Shown: positions 27,216 through 35,163, numbered from the stretch's first letter. The stretch: DNA of 64,000 nt from an uncultured Butyrivibrio sp. (GCF_947169445.1 NZ_CAMVPU010000002.1:124001-188000); one strand, 5' to 3'. Numbers and translations: made by a program. The notes: generated by a model from the sequence alone, not told the origin.

Positions 27216-27588
27216 TACTAATATACTTGTTAATGCCTTGAAATCCCAAAATGATGGTGCCAAATCGGTTATGCTTTTGGAAGATGTTTTCAGAGGAAAG
27301 TATGAAATTGGTTTGTCATCTGAGATAGTAAGGGAATACCGGGATGTTTTGCACAGACCGCATTTGAATATCAATCCTGAAGATGCAGATGCTGTAATAG
27401 CTCTTGTTGAGAAGCATGGCTATTATATTGAACCAAGGCCATCAACAAATGATTACGTGGAAATGCGCGATGAAAAGGATAGGGTATTCTTTGATGTGGC
27501 AAAATGCCTTAATGCTAAGCTTATAACTCGTAATTATAAAGATTATCCAGTACATGAACTTGTAACTCTGATTGATGAATTGTACTAA
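27196..27588 (+). CDS. PIN-domain ribonuclease toxin
   Basis: The 130-residue protein matches the 'putative toxin-antitoxin system toxin component, PIN family' pattern. It has the first acidic residue in IVIDTNILVNAL, the central helix SSEIVREYRDVL, a cluster DEKDRVFFDVAKCLNA with the middle acidic residues, and the final LITRNYKDYP. PIN toxins are Mg-dependent RNases. ATG 27196 follows AGGAAGGA, and an in-frame upstream TTG at 27172 is disfavoured. The gene lies just inside the left border of the tRNA-bounded segment, where such stabilising modules are often found. Confidence 0.85.
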   Translation: MQQIVIDTNILVNALKSQNDGAKSVMLLEDVFRGKYEIGLSSEIVREYRDVLHRPHLNINPEDADAVIALVEKHGYYIEPRPSTNDYVEMRDEKDRVFFDVAKCLNAKLITRNYKDYPVHELVTLIDELY

Positions 27589-27613
27589 TAATATTGGACA
27601 AAAGAGAATATGC

Positions 27614-27664
27614 AAACCGTAGAATTACAGCCCATTATGCCGGACTGAATCCTACGGTTTTTTA
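27614..27664 (+). terminator. Terminator after the toxin gene
   Basis: AAACCGTAG at 27614-27622 pairs with CTACGGTTT at 27652-27660, followed by TTTA. The 29-base loop can form additional weak pairs (CAG/CTG). Confidence 0.7.
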
Positions 27665-27741
27665 TTTATTTATAAGGTTACTATCTTTTTTGGGGGCAAC
27701 ATCGTTATACATATTATAAGGATCTGATTGGAGGAGATGAA

Positions 27742-28263
27742 ATGGATTCAGATTTGATTTTTATCCATAGAATTAGAGCTGGGGATGAAGCGGCTATTGA
27801 GGCGTTTGTAAGGAAGTATTACGCAAAGGTTCTTTCGTATTGTGTGTATCGCCTTCAGGATGTTCAGCAAGCAGAGGATTTGACACAGGAAACTTTTTAT
27901 AGGTTTTTCAGGGCTTTCGAGACATATAACCATAGAGGAAAGCTTGTGAATTATCTTTATTCAATAGCAGGCAATCTATGTAGAGACTATTGGAAGGTTG
28001 AACAAAAAATACAAAAGGTAGAACTGGCAGAAACAATTAAGAATACGCCAGTTGAGTGTGATGTTACTGAAAAAATGGATATTGAAGCAGCAGTGATGGA
28101 ACTACCAAAGGAAATAAGGGAAGTCATCTGGATGCATTTTTTCCTTGAAATGAAACTAGTAGAAATATCTGAGGCTGAAGGTATAAGCCTTCCATTAGTA
28201 AAATACCGCTTGAAACGAGGACGTTCTTTGCTTAAAGGTATCCTTGGTAAGGAGGATCTATGA
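27742..28263 (+). CDS. ECF-type RNA polymerase sigma factor
   Basis: This is a sigma-70 family protein with only regions 2 and 4. Region 2 includes DLTQETFYRFFRAFETYN at about 52-69 and YLYSIAGNLCRDYWK. Region 4 includes VMELPKEIREVIWMHFFLE and a helix-turn-helix ending VKYRLKRGRSLLKGIL. At 173 residues it is typical of ECF factors. GGAGGAG precedes the ATG. The stop overlaps the next gene by 4 bases (ATGA). Upstream, GGTTAC (27676) and CGTTATAC (27703) resemble ECF promoter halves and may mean autoregulation, but the spacing is not ideal. The gene controls, or is controlled with, the three-gene membrane/ABC module downstream. Confidence 0.92.
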   Translation: MDSDLIFIHRIRAGDEAAIEAFVRKYYAKVLSYCVYRLQDVQQAEDLTQETFYRFFRAFETYNHRGKLVNYLYSIAGNLCRDYWKVEQKIQKVELAETIKNTPVECDVTEKMDIEAAVMELPKEIREVIWMHFFLEMKLVEISEAEGISLPLVKYRLKRGRSLLKGILGKEDL

Positions 28264-29015
28264 ATCTGGATAAGATGTTATGTTCACATGCTAATAATAC
28301 AGTAATCCCCAGGGAAGAGGCTGTTTTATCTACTATAAAAGCGGCAAAAGATGCATATTGGGATGAAGAATCCTCAAGATGTATATCCTGGATGGAATTT
28401 ATGTACCAACAGTTGTTCTATATTAGAAAAACATGGTGGTTAATACAATTTGGTGTGCTATTTGCTATATGGATTCTCCTTAAGGTTTCAGGAAGTGGTC
28501 CTTATTCAGAAAGATGCATGGGAATTCTAGCGCCTATATTTATAATTCTGGTACTGCCGGAGCTTTGGAAAAATGTCAGTGACAGATCAATTGAAATAGA
28601 AGGAGCGTCCTATTATTCATTTCAAAAGATAATGGCAGCCCGAATGATAGTGTTCGGGTTAGTAGATCTTATGATGTTAACTATATTTGTAATTGTAAGC
28701 GTATCTTCTACCGAAGTGCTAATGACGGATCTTATAGTTCAGTTTCTGTTGCCTATGCTGATTACATCATGTATTTGCTTCAGGGCATTTTCTGGAAGGC
28801 TTTTGAGAGGAATTGTGCCGTCAATTACAGTAAGTCTTTTATGGATGACAATATGGCTATTTATTGTTTTGAGAGAAGATGTTTTTACTCGTGTATCTGG
28901 TTTTGCTTGGGGATTATTGTTGGTAATGTCGGTTTCTTACCTCTGTTACTGCATATACAGAATCATGAAAGATTCTGGGAGAATTCAGGCTTACTACTTT
29001 ATGGGGGAAATGTGA
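28260..29015 (+). CDS. Multispanning membrane protein, possible anti-sigma partner
   Basis: This 251-residue protein has a soluble N-terminal stretch of about 55 residues, then about six hydrophobic segments (near 60-75, 88-102, 128-148, 155-172, 188-205 and 212-232). It overlaps the ECF sigma gene by 4 bases and ends two bases before the ABC ATPase gene, so it belongs to one operon. The position right after an ECF sigma gene suggests that the N-terminal cytoplasmic part restrains sigma. No zinc finger anti-sigma motif (HxxxCxxC) is seen, so this is inference only. It could instead be an extra permease subunit. Confidence 0.75.
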   Translation: MNLDKMLCSHANNTVIPREEAVLSTIKAAKDAYWDEESSRCISWMEFMYQQLFYIRKTWWLIQFGVLFAIWILLKVSGSGPYSERCMGILAPIFIILVLPELWKNVSDRSIEIEGASYYSFQKIMAARMIVFGLVDLMMLTIFVIVSVSSTEVLMTDLIVQFLLPMLITSCICFRAFSGRLLRGIVPSITVSLLWMTIWLFIVLREDVFTRVSGFAWGLLLVMSVSYLCYCIYRIMKDSGRIQAYYFMGEM

Positions 29016-29016
29016 T

Positions 29017-29898
29017 ATGGAACTTGTAATATCAGGTGTTGAAAAGGATTATAGCGGATTTAAAGCGGTAGACAATGTCAACCTTGAAATGAATAATGGA
29101 GTGTATGGTCTTCTGGGGGTAAATGGAGCAGGAAAGACTACACTTATGAGGATGATCTGCACACTAATACATCCAACAAAAGGTAAAATCTTCTGTGATG
29201 GAAAAGATATTTTTGAAATGGATGGAGAATACAGAAAGCTGCTGGGGTATCTTCCACAAGAATTTGGGTTTTATCCTGACTTTTCAGTATTTGACTATCT
29301 GAGGTATATTGCCTCAATCAAGGGCCTGTCATCTGCACTTGTAAGAAAGCGTATAAATGATGTTTTGCAGCAGGTTGGAATGGAAAAAAGCAAAAACAAA
29401 AAAATGAAAAAGCTTTCTGGTGGAATGAAGAGAAGAGTCGGCATTGCTCAAGCTATGCTAAATGATCCTAAGATTTTAGTTTTGGACGAACCTACAGCAG
29501 GACTTGATCCAAATGAGAGGATACGATTTAGAAACTTAATAAGTAAACTGTCACAGGACAGATTGGTTCTTCTTTCAACGCATATCGTTTTAGATATTGA
29601 AAGCGTGGCAAGTCAGATTTTTTTCATGAGAGATGGCAGAATTGAATTATCGGGAACGACAGATGAATTGCTTGAGGCTACCCCGGCAAAGGCGTGGGAA
29701 TGTACGCTGCCAACACGTGAAGCTGATAAAATACAAAATCGTTTTTGTGTTTCCAATCGCAGAGTAATACGTGGCGGAGTGGAATTACGCATAGTTTCGG
29801 AAGAAAGACCTTGCCCAGAGGTTCGTGAAGAAATAATGACTTTGGAAGATCTGTTCCTATATGAATTTGGAGAGAAAGCAGGTGACATAGATGGTTAG
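29017..29898 (+). CDS. ABC transporter ATP-binding protein
   Basis: The ATPase subunit carries Walker A LGVNGAGKTTLMR near residues 33-45, the Q-loop YLPQEFGFYP, signature LSGGMKRR near 135, Walker B ILVLDEPTAGLDP near 153-165, and the H-loop LLSTHIV. A C-terminal extension of about 80 residues follows, as in drug and bacitracin-type exporters. The start ATG has GGGGGA upstream. The stop overlaps the permease start by 8 bases. In this sigma-linked operon it likely energises export of a peptide or envelope-active compound. Confidence 0.93.
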   Translation: MELVISGVEKDYSGFKAVDNVNLEMNNGVYGLLGVNGAGKTTLMRMICTLIHPTKGKIFCDGKDIFEMDGEYRKLLGYLPQEFGFYPDFSVFDYLRYIASIKGLSSALVRKRINDVLQQVGMEKSKNKKMKKLSGGMKRRVGIAQAMLNDPKILVLDEPTAGLDPNERIRFRNLISKLSQDRLVLLSTHIVLDIESVASQIFFMRDGRIELSGTTDELLEATPAKAWECTLPTREADKIQNRFCVSNRRVIRGGVELRIVSEERPCPEVREEIMTLEDLFLYEFGEKAGDIDG

Positions 29899-31114
29899 AT
29901 TTGAGATTAAGAAAATCTTTTCAAGAGCCGGAGGTAAGCTTGCTCTTCTGCTTCTTTTTATAATATTGGTAATAGTTAGTGTTTTTGCTGTTAGATATGT
30001 GGATTACACAGATGAAAATGGAAATAATACTTATGGGTTTCAAGCCGTAAGATTGCTAAGAGATCGAAAAAGTGAATGGAGCGGATATCTTACAGAAGAT
30101 GTATTTGCTACAGTCATAAAAGAAAATGCAGCCATTGAAGCTACTCCCGAAGCAAGGTCTAAGGATTTCCACGATAATAATAAAGCGTATGCAAAGAAGC
30201 AAGGTTTTTCTGACATACGTGATATTATTAACAGTTCCCTCAGTTCTTTTAGGGAATACAATTACTATTTGATTGACGGTGCAAGCGTAGATGATTCTAA
30301 ATATGTGTATCAGAGAAGAATTTCGACTCTTCGGGAGTGGCTTAATTCGGATGAAGCTAAAGACAGATATTCTGCCGATCAAAAAGCATTTTTTCTGGAA
30401 AAATATCAAGAGTTGGATACTCCTTTATACTACGAAGATGCAGATGGATGGAAAGCTTTGCTGGAATATTCGCAGACAATTATAATGTTGACAATGTTAA
30501 TCTTAAGCTTTCTTGTGTGTGGCATTTTTTCGGGAGAATATCAACTAAAGGCTGATGCAGTATTCTTTTCCACTGCTGAGGGCAGAAGAAAAGGAATCAG
30601 AGCCAAAATACTGGCAGGCCTTGTAATGATAACCATAGTATATTGGGGAATGGTAATTATATACTCGTTAGTAGTATTAGGCATTTTAGGTACAAGTGGT
30701 TGGAACTGTCCTATACAAACTAGCCTATATGGCTGGAAGAGCCTTTATAACATTACCTTTTTTGAGGACTATTTATTTACAATCATAGGTGGATATATTG
30801 GTAATCTGGCTATTCTGTTTGCAGAAATGTTATTGTCAGTAATCACCAGATCTGCTGTTATTTCAATCACGTTTCCGTTTGTAATACTGTTTCTGCCATC
30901 ATTTGTTGGGGGGATTGATAGTCTTTCAGAATTTCTAGGGCTTTTTCCAGATCAATTATTGCAGATAGGAGTGGCAGTCAGACTATTTAATACATATGAA
31001 ATTGGAAGTAAGGTTTTTGGCGCATTGCCAATCTTGTTTATCTCATACCCTATAATTATATGTCTTATGATACCTATTATTTATCAGATATATCGTAAAT
31101 CAGAAATAAGATAA
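29891..31114 (+). CDS. ABC transporter permease, ABC-2 type
   Basis: The 407-residue membrane protein has one N-terminal segment (about 15-35), a large extracytoplasmic domain of about 150 residues, and about five further segments from residue 195 on, including TIIMLTMLILSFLVCGIFSG. This resembles ABC-2 permeases of antimicrobial-peptide and bacitracin export systems. It overlaps the ATPase gene and ends the operon before a strong terminator. The extracytoplasmic domain may sense or bind the exported molecule. Confidence 0.88.
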   Translation: MVRFEIKKIFSRAGGKLALLLLFIILVIVSVFAVRYVDYTDENGNNTYGFQAVRLLRDRKSEWSGYLTEDVFATVIKENAAIEATPEARSKDFHDNNKAYAKKQGFSDIRDIINSSLSSFREYNYYLIDGASVDDSKYVYQRRISTLREWLNSDEAKDRYSADQKAFFLEKYQELDTPLYYEDADGWKALLEYSQTIIMLTMLILSFLVCGIFSGEYQLKADAVFFSTAEGRRKGIRAKILAGLVMITIVYWGMVIIYSLVVLGILGTSGWNCPIQTSLYGWKSLYNITFFEDYLFTIIGGYIGNLAILFAEMLLSVITRSAVISITFPFVILFLPSFVGGIDSLSEFLGLFPDQLLQIGVAVRLFNTYEIGSKVFGALPILFISYPIIICLMIPIIYQIYRKSEIR

Positions 31115-31127
31115 GTTATACACAAAA

Positions 31128-31174
31128 ACGTCATCATATCTAATTTAGAGAGATATGATGGCGTTCATTTTTTT
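31128..31174 (+). terminator. Terminator of the ECF/ABC operon
   Basis: ACGTCATCATATCT pairs with AGATATGATGGCGT (one mismatch), followed by TCATTTTTTTT. Confidence 0.88.
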
Positions 31175-31178
31175 TGAG

Positions 31179-31463
31179 TTATTTCTTCTTCCCTCTTCCT
31201 TTAGAAGGCTGCCTGATAAGAGGATTACGAGAAGCTTTTGTGACGATGTTCATTAAGGTTCTTGTCTCCTCAGGAGAAATCTTGGCAAAATTGATATCCA
31301 GTTTCTTTCCCCACTGAATAACTGTAGCCTTATCCACAATGGACATTTCATCATCTTCACTTTCTACAGCTGGTGAAGGTGTTGAATCAATGGCCTTCAG
31401 ATTTTCAGCAAGTTCCTTTATTGATTCAATGTATTTATCTGCAATACTCTCTTCATCTCCCGT
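31179..31463 (-). pseudogene. C-terminal fragment of an unknown gene
   Basis: On the minus strand the frame gives a plausible protein end: an acidic Ser/Pro linker, then MSIVDKATVIQWGKKLDINF and a basic tail KGRGKKK. There is no start codon with a ribosome binding site. Beyond about 31463 the frame runs into the antisense of the Abi fragment. The family was not recognised. It is best read as the 3' part of a gene truncated at the same junction as the Abi gene. Confidence 0.4.
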
Positions 31464-31488
31464 ATATAAAACTGAGTATACAAAGAGA

Positions 31489-32076
31489 ATGAATCTTAAG
31501 GGCAAGATTAATGCTGCTTTGGTTCGTGATTATAATAAGAGAAGTGTAGTAGCTCATTTCTTTAATAATGATATTACTATCCCTGTATGGGCCATTTTTG
31601 AAACTCTAACTCTCGGAGAATTTGGCACACTGTTTGATTGCGCATGCACAGATGTTAAGTTATATGTCTCAAACATTATGAAATTACCAACCAATTTGGA
31701 TTCTGATGGTATGAATACCCAGTTCTTCATTTTTACGCTTAAAGATCTGAGAAATGCAATAGCTCATAACAACGTGATATTTGATACCAGATTCAAAACA
31801 GGTAAAATAGATCAGAGACTTGTAACACTACTGGAAAAAGAAGTTAGCATTTCTAATATCGATTTCAAATACATGGATGCATATGTCATAATGATTACAT
31901 ATTTCCTGAGAAAAATGGGCGAGACTAAAACAGCATGTAAGCAGTTTGTAGCATCTTACCAGCAGCAGACTGAGTATTTGAGGAATGAGCTTCCTATCAA
32001 TATCTATAATCAGGTAGTTGGAACACAGCACAGACCGAATATGACTGCGCTTTTGAACTTTATTAGCATTTCATAA
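31489..32076 (+). pseudogene. 5'-truncated Abi_2 family abortive-infection gene
   Basis: The protein keeps the C-terminal half of Abi_2 (AbiD/AbiF-like) proteins. The invariant IPVWAIFETLTLGEFGTLF block is followed by LKDLRNAIAHNNVIFDTRF, carrying the RNxxAHN motif shared with HEPN RNases. The N-terminal half of about 120 residues is missing. A longer frame starts at 31339, but its first 40 residues are antisense to the neighbouring fragment and are not Abi-like. ATG 31489 has only AAAGAGA upstream. A shortened product is possible, but the gene looks broken at about 31460. Confidence 0.6.
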
Positions 32077-32116
32077 ATTTCTTGCATGGAGCGCCTAATA
32101 GTAGTATATTATAGTT

Positions 32117-32180
32117 AAGAATTGCGGTGGACATCTTCGGATTACACCTGGAAGAACCTGATGCGTCGGGTTCTTTTTTT
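32117..32180 (+). ncRNA. Candidate small RNA with UUCG hairpin and terminator
   Basis: A promoter-like TTGCAT-17-TATATT (32082-32110) is followed by a structured 64-nt stretch. First comes a hairpin with outer GGTG/CACC and inner ATC-TTCG-GAT. Then comes a terminator, AAGAACC/GGTTCTT, running into seven T's. No open reading frame is evident and the next gene is convergent, so the transcript would be free-standing. No known RNA family was recognised. Confidence 0.35.
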
Positions 32181-32200
32181 GTGTCAAAAATCACAAGTAT

Positions 32201-32244
32201 TCTGTTGGTTATATCATACGAATGAGGGTGATATAACCAACAGA
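32201..32244. repeat. Perfect 16-bp inverted repeat
   Basis: TCTGTTGGTTATATCA at 32201-32216 is mirrored exactly at 32229-32244 with a 12-base loop. Neither side has a T tract, so it is not a standard terminator. It lies 25 bases beyond the stop codon of the NUDIX gene. Confidence 0.7.
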
Positions 32245-32268
32245 CATTAAATTTCGCGAAACAAAGAG

Positions 32269-32811
32269 TTATTTATAAAACTGAAATGCATATAATAAGC
32301 CCAACATAGAAACTCCGTCCTTGGTTTCATTATTTTTTAGCATCTCAAGTACTTGTTCTTTTGAGAGCCATTTTTTATATGCAACTTCATCAGTATCGAA
32401 TAGCGAGCCTTCCGTATCTACTCGGGCCGCAAAGCAGTGGCACATACAGTCTGACATACCATTGGCAGGATTTTGAGAACAAAGAAAACTTACGTCTTTC
32501 AAAGAACAGCCGGTTTCTTCAATACATTCTCTTCTAGCAGCTTCTTCAGGGCTTTCGCCTTCTTCGATTTTACCTGCTGGGATTTCCCATTCAAGTCTTC
32601 CAACAGTATATCTTCTGTGGCGAATAAGCAGTACTTCATCTTTTTCATTAAAAATCGTCACACAAACAGCTTCCTTTGGATAATGCACCTGATGGTACTT
32701 TTCAATGATATAGCCACTTGGAAATTTTACCTTGTCAGCGTACAAACAAACAAAATCACTTTCATATATTACTTTTCTATCAAGCCTTTCAGGCATAATT
32801 ATATTTTCCAT
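32269..32811 (-). CDS. NUDIX hydrolase, ADP-ribose pyrophosphatase-like
   Basis: The 180-residue protein has a complete Nudix box, GKIEEGESPEEAARRECIEE followed by TGC, near residues 81-103. The upstream strand AVCVTIFNEKDEVLLIRHRR and the motif LEWEIPAGKIE are typical of the ADP-ribose pyrophosphatase group, which splits ADP-ribose to AMP and ribose-5-phosphate. ATG 32811 has AAAGGA upstream on the minus strand. Neighbours give no clear metabolic link. Confidence 0.9.
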   Translation of the reverse strand: MENIIMPERLDRKVIYESDFVCLYADKVKFPSGYIIEKYHQVHYPKEAVCVTIFNEKDEVLLIRHRRYTVGRLEWEIPAGKIEEGESPEEAARRECIEETGCSLKDVSFLCSQNPANGMSDCMCHCFAARVDTEGSLFDTDEVAYKKWLSKEQVLEMLKNNETKDGVSMLGLLYAFQFYK

Positions 32812-32896
32812 ATTGTCCTTTCAGATTTACTTTATCCTATAAATCCTACTAATTCTTTCACAGGTTCCTCAATCTATCACATCAACAATCTTCATT

Positions 32897-33535
32897 TCAG
32901 TTACAGCTTACCGGTGGTTTCCAGGGCTTAGGGCAGAGAAGTGTAGTAATGCCTATATTCGGAAGAACATCATATATAGAACATCCCATTCTCTCTTCAA
33001 ACTCTTCTTTTATTTTGAAGGCAATCTCCCAGCCTGTTATGTAGCCTTCCATAATTCCGTATCGTCTTGTAACATCAACAAATCTTTTTTCCAGAATTAC
33101 AAAACCATAATCTGTGGCAAGCGAATCACAGAGCTGGATCAGTTTGTCATAATCATCAGGCTCACCACAATTTATTATGTAATCTTTGATAGCCTTCTCA
33201 TGTCCTGTTTCGGGCTCGTAGCTAAACTCATTCTGCATGCGAAGATAGGAATGTGTCATGCAAATTCTGGCTGCTTCATCCCATCCTTTTTTCATACAGT
33301 ACTTATACCCTTCATATACGTGAGTAGGAATATCAACAAAACCGAATTTACATCTTCTTCCGATATCATGCAAAAGCCCGAATATATAAGCTTTCTCTGA
33401 ATCCATATCAGGGATCTTTTCAGCAATGTTCCGAGCTGCTATGCCAACATTTTTGGAGTGATCCACCCATGGTCCAGGATTCAGTTTTCTTGCTATTTCT
33501 AGCTCTTCCAGAGCTTCTTTGACACTTGGAAAAAT
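32897..33535 (-). CDS. HD-domain phosphohydrolase, apparent ATT start
   Basis: The 212-residue protein belongs to the HD superfamily of metal-dependent phosphohydrolases. The metal-binding set is visible: the His in GPWVDHS, HD in FGLLHDIGRR, a later ICMTHS, and the final Asp in IQLCDSLA. The frame with family-like sequence continues upstream of the first conventional start (GTG 33466) through EALEELEIARKLNPGPW. No ATG, GTG or TTG exists there before the stop at 33581-33583. A strong GGAGGT at 33543-33548 lies seven bases before an ATT at 33533-33535, so initiation at ATT is proposed. If only GTG 33466 is used, part of the first helix would be lost. The substrate is unknown. Confidence 0.8.
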   Translation of the reverse strand: MFPSVKEALEELEIARKLNPGPWVDHSKNVGIAARNIAEKIPDMDSEKAYIFGLLHDIGRRCKFGFVDIPTHVYEGYKYCMKKGWDEAARICMTHSYLRMQNEFSYEPETGHEKAIKDYIINCGEPDDYDKLIQLCDSLATDYGFVILEKRFVDVTRRYGIMEGYITGWEIAFKIKEEFEERMGCSIYDVLPNIGITTLLCPKPWKPPVSCN

Positions 33536-33659
33536 CTGTTTTACCTCCTTGTCTTGAATATATTCAGGCGCGCACTGAACTTATAACTATGTTATACTCA
33601 GATTATAAAAGGTGACGATACGTAATCTTCAAGCACTTTTTTGACAATGGAGAAATTAT

Positions 33660-34880
33660 ATGAATAAAAAAGGCTATTATTCATCCGGACAATTTGCCAA
33701 AATGGCTCACGTATCGGTAAGAACTATAAGATTCTATGATCAGAAGGGGCTACTTGCGCCATCTTATACAACCGAATCAGGTGCAAGATTTTACACAGAT
33801 TACGATTTTGCAATTTTGCAGCAGATATTGCTTTTAAAGTACCTGGGATTTTCTCTGGATGAGATAAAAGAAATACCAAATGGTCAGGCTGATAATCATT
33901 TCATTCTGAATGCCCTTAAGATGCAGAAAAAACTGCTTTCAGAACGAATTGATGAGATGAAAAATGTTGAAGAAGGTGTAAATGCCACCATCAAAGCCAT
34001 AGAAAGCTCTTCTACTCCCGATTGGAAGCAGATGCTGGATCTGATCCACATGACTTCAATGGAGAACAACCTGAAGAGTCAATATCAAAATGCAAGCAAC
34101 ATCTCTGCCAGGATAGAACTTCATAACAAATATTCAACAAATAAACAAAGATGGTTTAATTGGGTATTTCAGGAATGTGATATCTCTTCCGGGATGAATA
34201 TTCTTGAGCTTGGTTGCGGTAATGGAGCACTATGGGCTGAGAACATTGGCGAATTATCCAAACAAATATATACAGATATTCAGATAACTCTTTCAGATAT
34301 CTCTGTAGGGATACTGCATGATGCAAGACAGAATATAAGCTGTGCTGCATCAGCATATTCAAAAGAACTACGAAACATATCATTTTCTTACAAAGCATTT
34401 GATCTTAATGATATACCATTTGAAGATAATTCTTTTGATCTAGTAATTGCGGGTCACGTCCTTTTTTATTGTGAGGATGTCCAACTTGCCTGTAAGAAAA
34501 TAAGCAGAGTGCTAAAGCCTGGCGGAAGACTAGTCTGCAGCACATATAGCAGTAACCACATGAAAGAAATCAGAGAGCTGGTAAAAGAATTTGATGATAG
34601 AATAATGCTTTCCGGCAATGACTTATATAAAATATTTGGTTTGGAAAATGGAGCTGACATCCTGCATGAAGTATTTGGAAAAGTGGAGCTGAAGAAATAC
34701 CAGGATGAGATAATCATTACTGACGCTGGTCCGTTAATAGATTATATTTTTTCATGCCAAGGCAATCAGAACCACTATCTTCTGAACAGATATGCAGAAT
34801 TTAAGAATTATATTATGAAAAAGGTAAGTCATGAATTCCACATCACCAAGGATGCCGGGCTCTTTATTTCAATTAATTGA
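33660..34880 (+). CDS. MerR-type regulator fused to a SAM methyltransferase
   Basis: Residues 6-75 form a MerR winged helix (YYSSGQFAKMAHVSVRTIRF, then GARFYTDYDFAILQQI), followed by a coiled coil at about 80-115. From residue 150 a class I SAM-dependent methyltransferase follows, with motif I ILELGCGNGALW at 181-192, an acidic LSDIS, FEDNSFDLVIAGHVLFY, and LKPGGRLVCSTY near 283. MerR proteins normally carry a small effector-binding domain here, so the enzyme may double as the sensor. The total of 406 residues is uninterrupted. GGAGA precedes the ATG. It is divergent from the HD gene and could control it or itself. Confidence 0.88.
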   Translation: MNKKGYYSSGQFAKMAHVSVRTIRFYDQKGLLAPSYTTESGARFYTDYDFAILQQILLLKYLGFSLDEIKEIPNGQADNHFILNALKMQKKLLSERIDEMKNVEEGVNATIKAIESSSTPDWKQMLDLIHMTSMENNLKSQYQNASNISARIELHNKYSTNKQRWFNWVFQECDISSGMNILELGCGNGALWAENIGELSKQIYTDIQITLSDISVGILHDARQNISCAASAYSKELRNISFSYKAFDLNDIPFEDNSFDLVIAGHVLFYCEDVQLACKKISRVLKPGGRLVCSTYSSNHMKEIRELVKEFDDRIMLSGNDLYKIFGLENGADILHEVFGKVELKKYQDEIIITDAGPLIDYIFSCQGNQNHYLLNRYAEFKNYIMKKVSHEFHITKDAGLFISIN

Positions 34881-34953
34881 AAAAGGCCACTTGCGATAGC
34901 AGGTATGGACCTGGGGGACGGAGTCAAGGGACCATTCCGGGTTTCAGACAATG

Positions 34954-34980
34954 AAAAAAGGACATCCATTTGGATGTCCT
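34954..34980 (-). terminator. Terminator of tRNA-Gly copy 1
   Basis: On the minus strand AGGACATCC pairs with GGATGTCCT and runs into TTTTT. It lies nine bases after the tRNA 3' end. Confidence 0.85.
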
Positions 34981-34988
34981 CACTTTAG

Positions 34989-35061
34989 AGCGATAGACGG
35001 GGCTCGAACCCGCGGTCTCCACCTTGGCAAGGTGGCGCTTTACCAACTAAGCTACTATCGC
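34989..35061 (-). tRNA. tRNA-Gly(GCC), copy 1
   Basis: The minus-strand cloverleaf has acceptor GCGATAG/CTATCGC, anticodon stem CCACC/GGTGG with loop TTGCCAA (anticodon GCC), and a T arm GCGGG-TTCGAGC-CCCGT. CCA is not encoded. The 73 bases are identical to copy 2 at 36728. The 3' end matches the 22-nt remnant at 26741. Confidence 0.97.
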
Positions 35062-35096
35062 ATATATGTAAAGTCGCTTGCGCGACAGCAAAATAG

Positions 35097-35125
35097 ATAT
35101 TACACTAGTTTTAGTTGGATGTCAA
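35097..35125 (-). promoter_or_regulatory. Promoter of tRNA-Gly copy 1
   Basis: On the minus strand TTGACA (35120-35125) and TAATAT (35097-35102) are separated by exactly 17 bases. The short leader contains a GTCGC/GCGAC hairpin. Confidence 0.75.
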
Positions 35126-35163
35126 CAACTTTTTTAAAAAATATTTAAAAACAAGGAAATTAT

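Noticed and set aside
31339..31488. N-terminal extension of the Abi_2 frame
   Set aside because: These 50 codons are antisense to the neighbouring gene fragment, have no ribosome binding site, and do not resemble Abi proteins.
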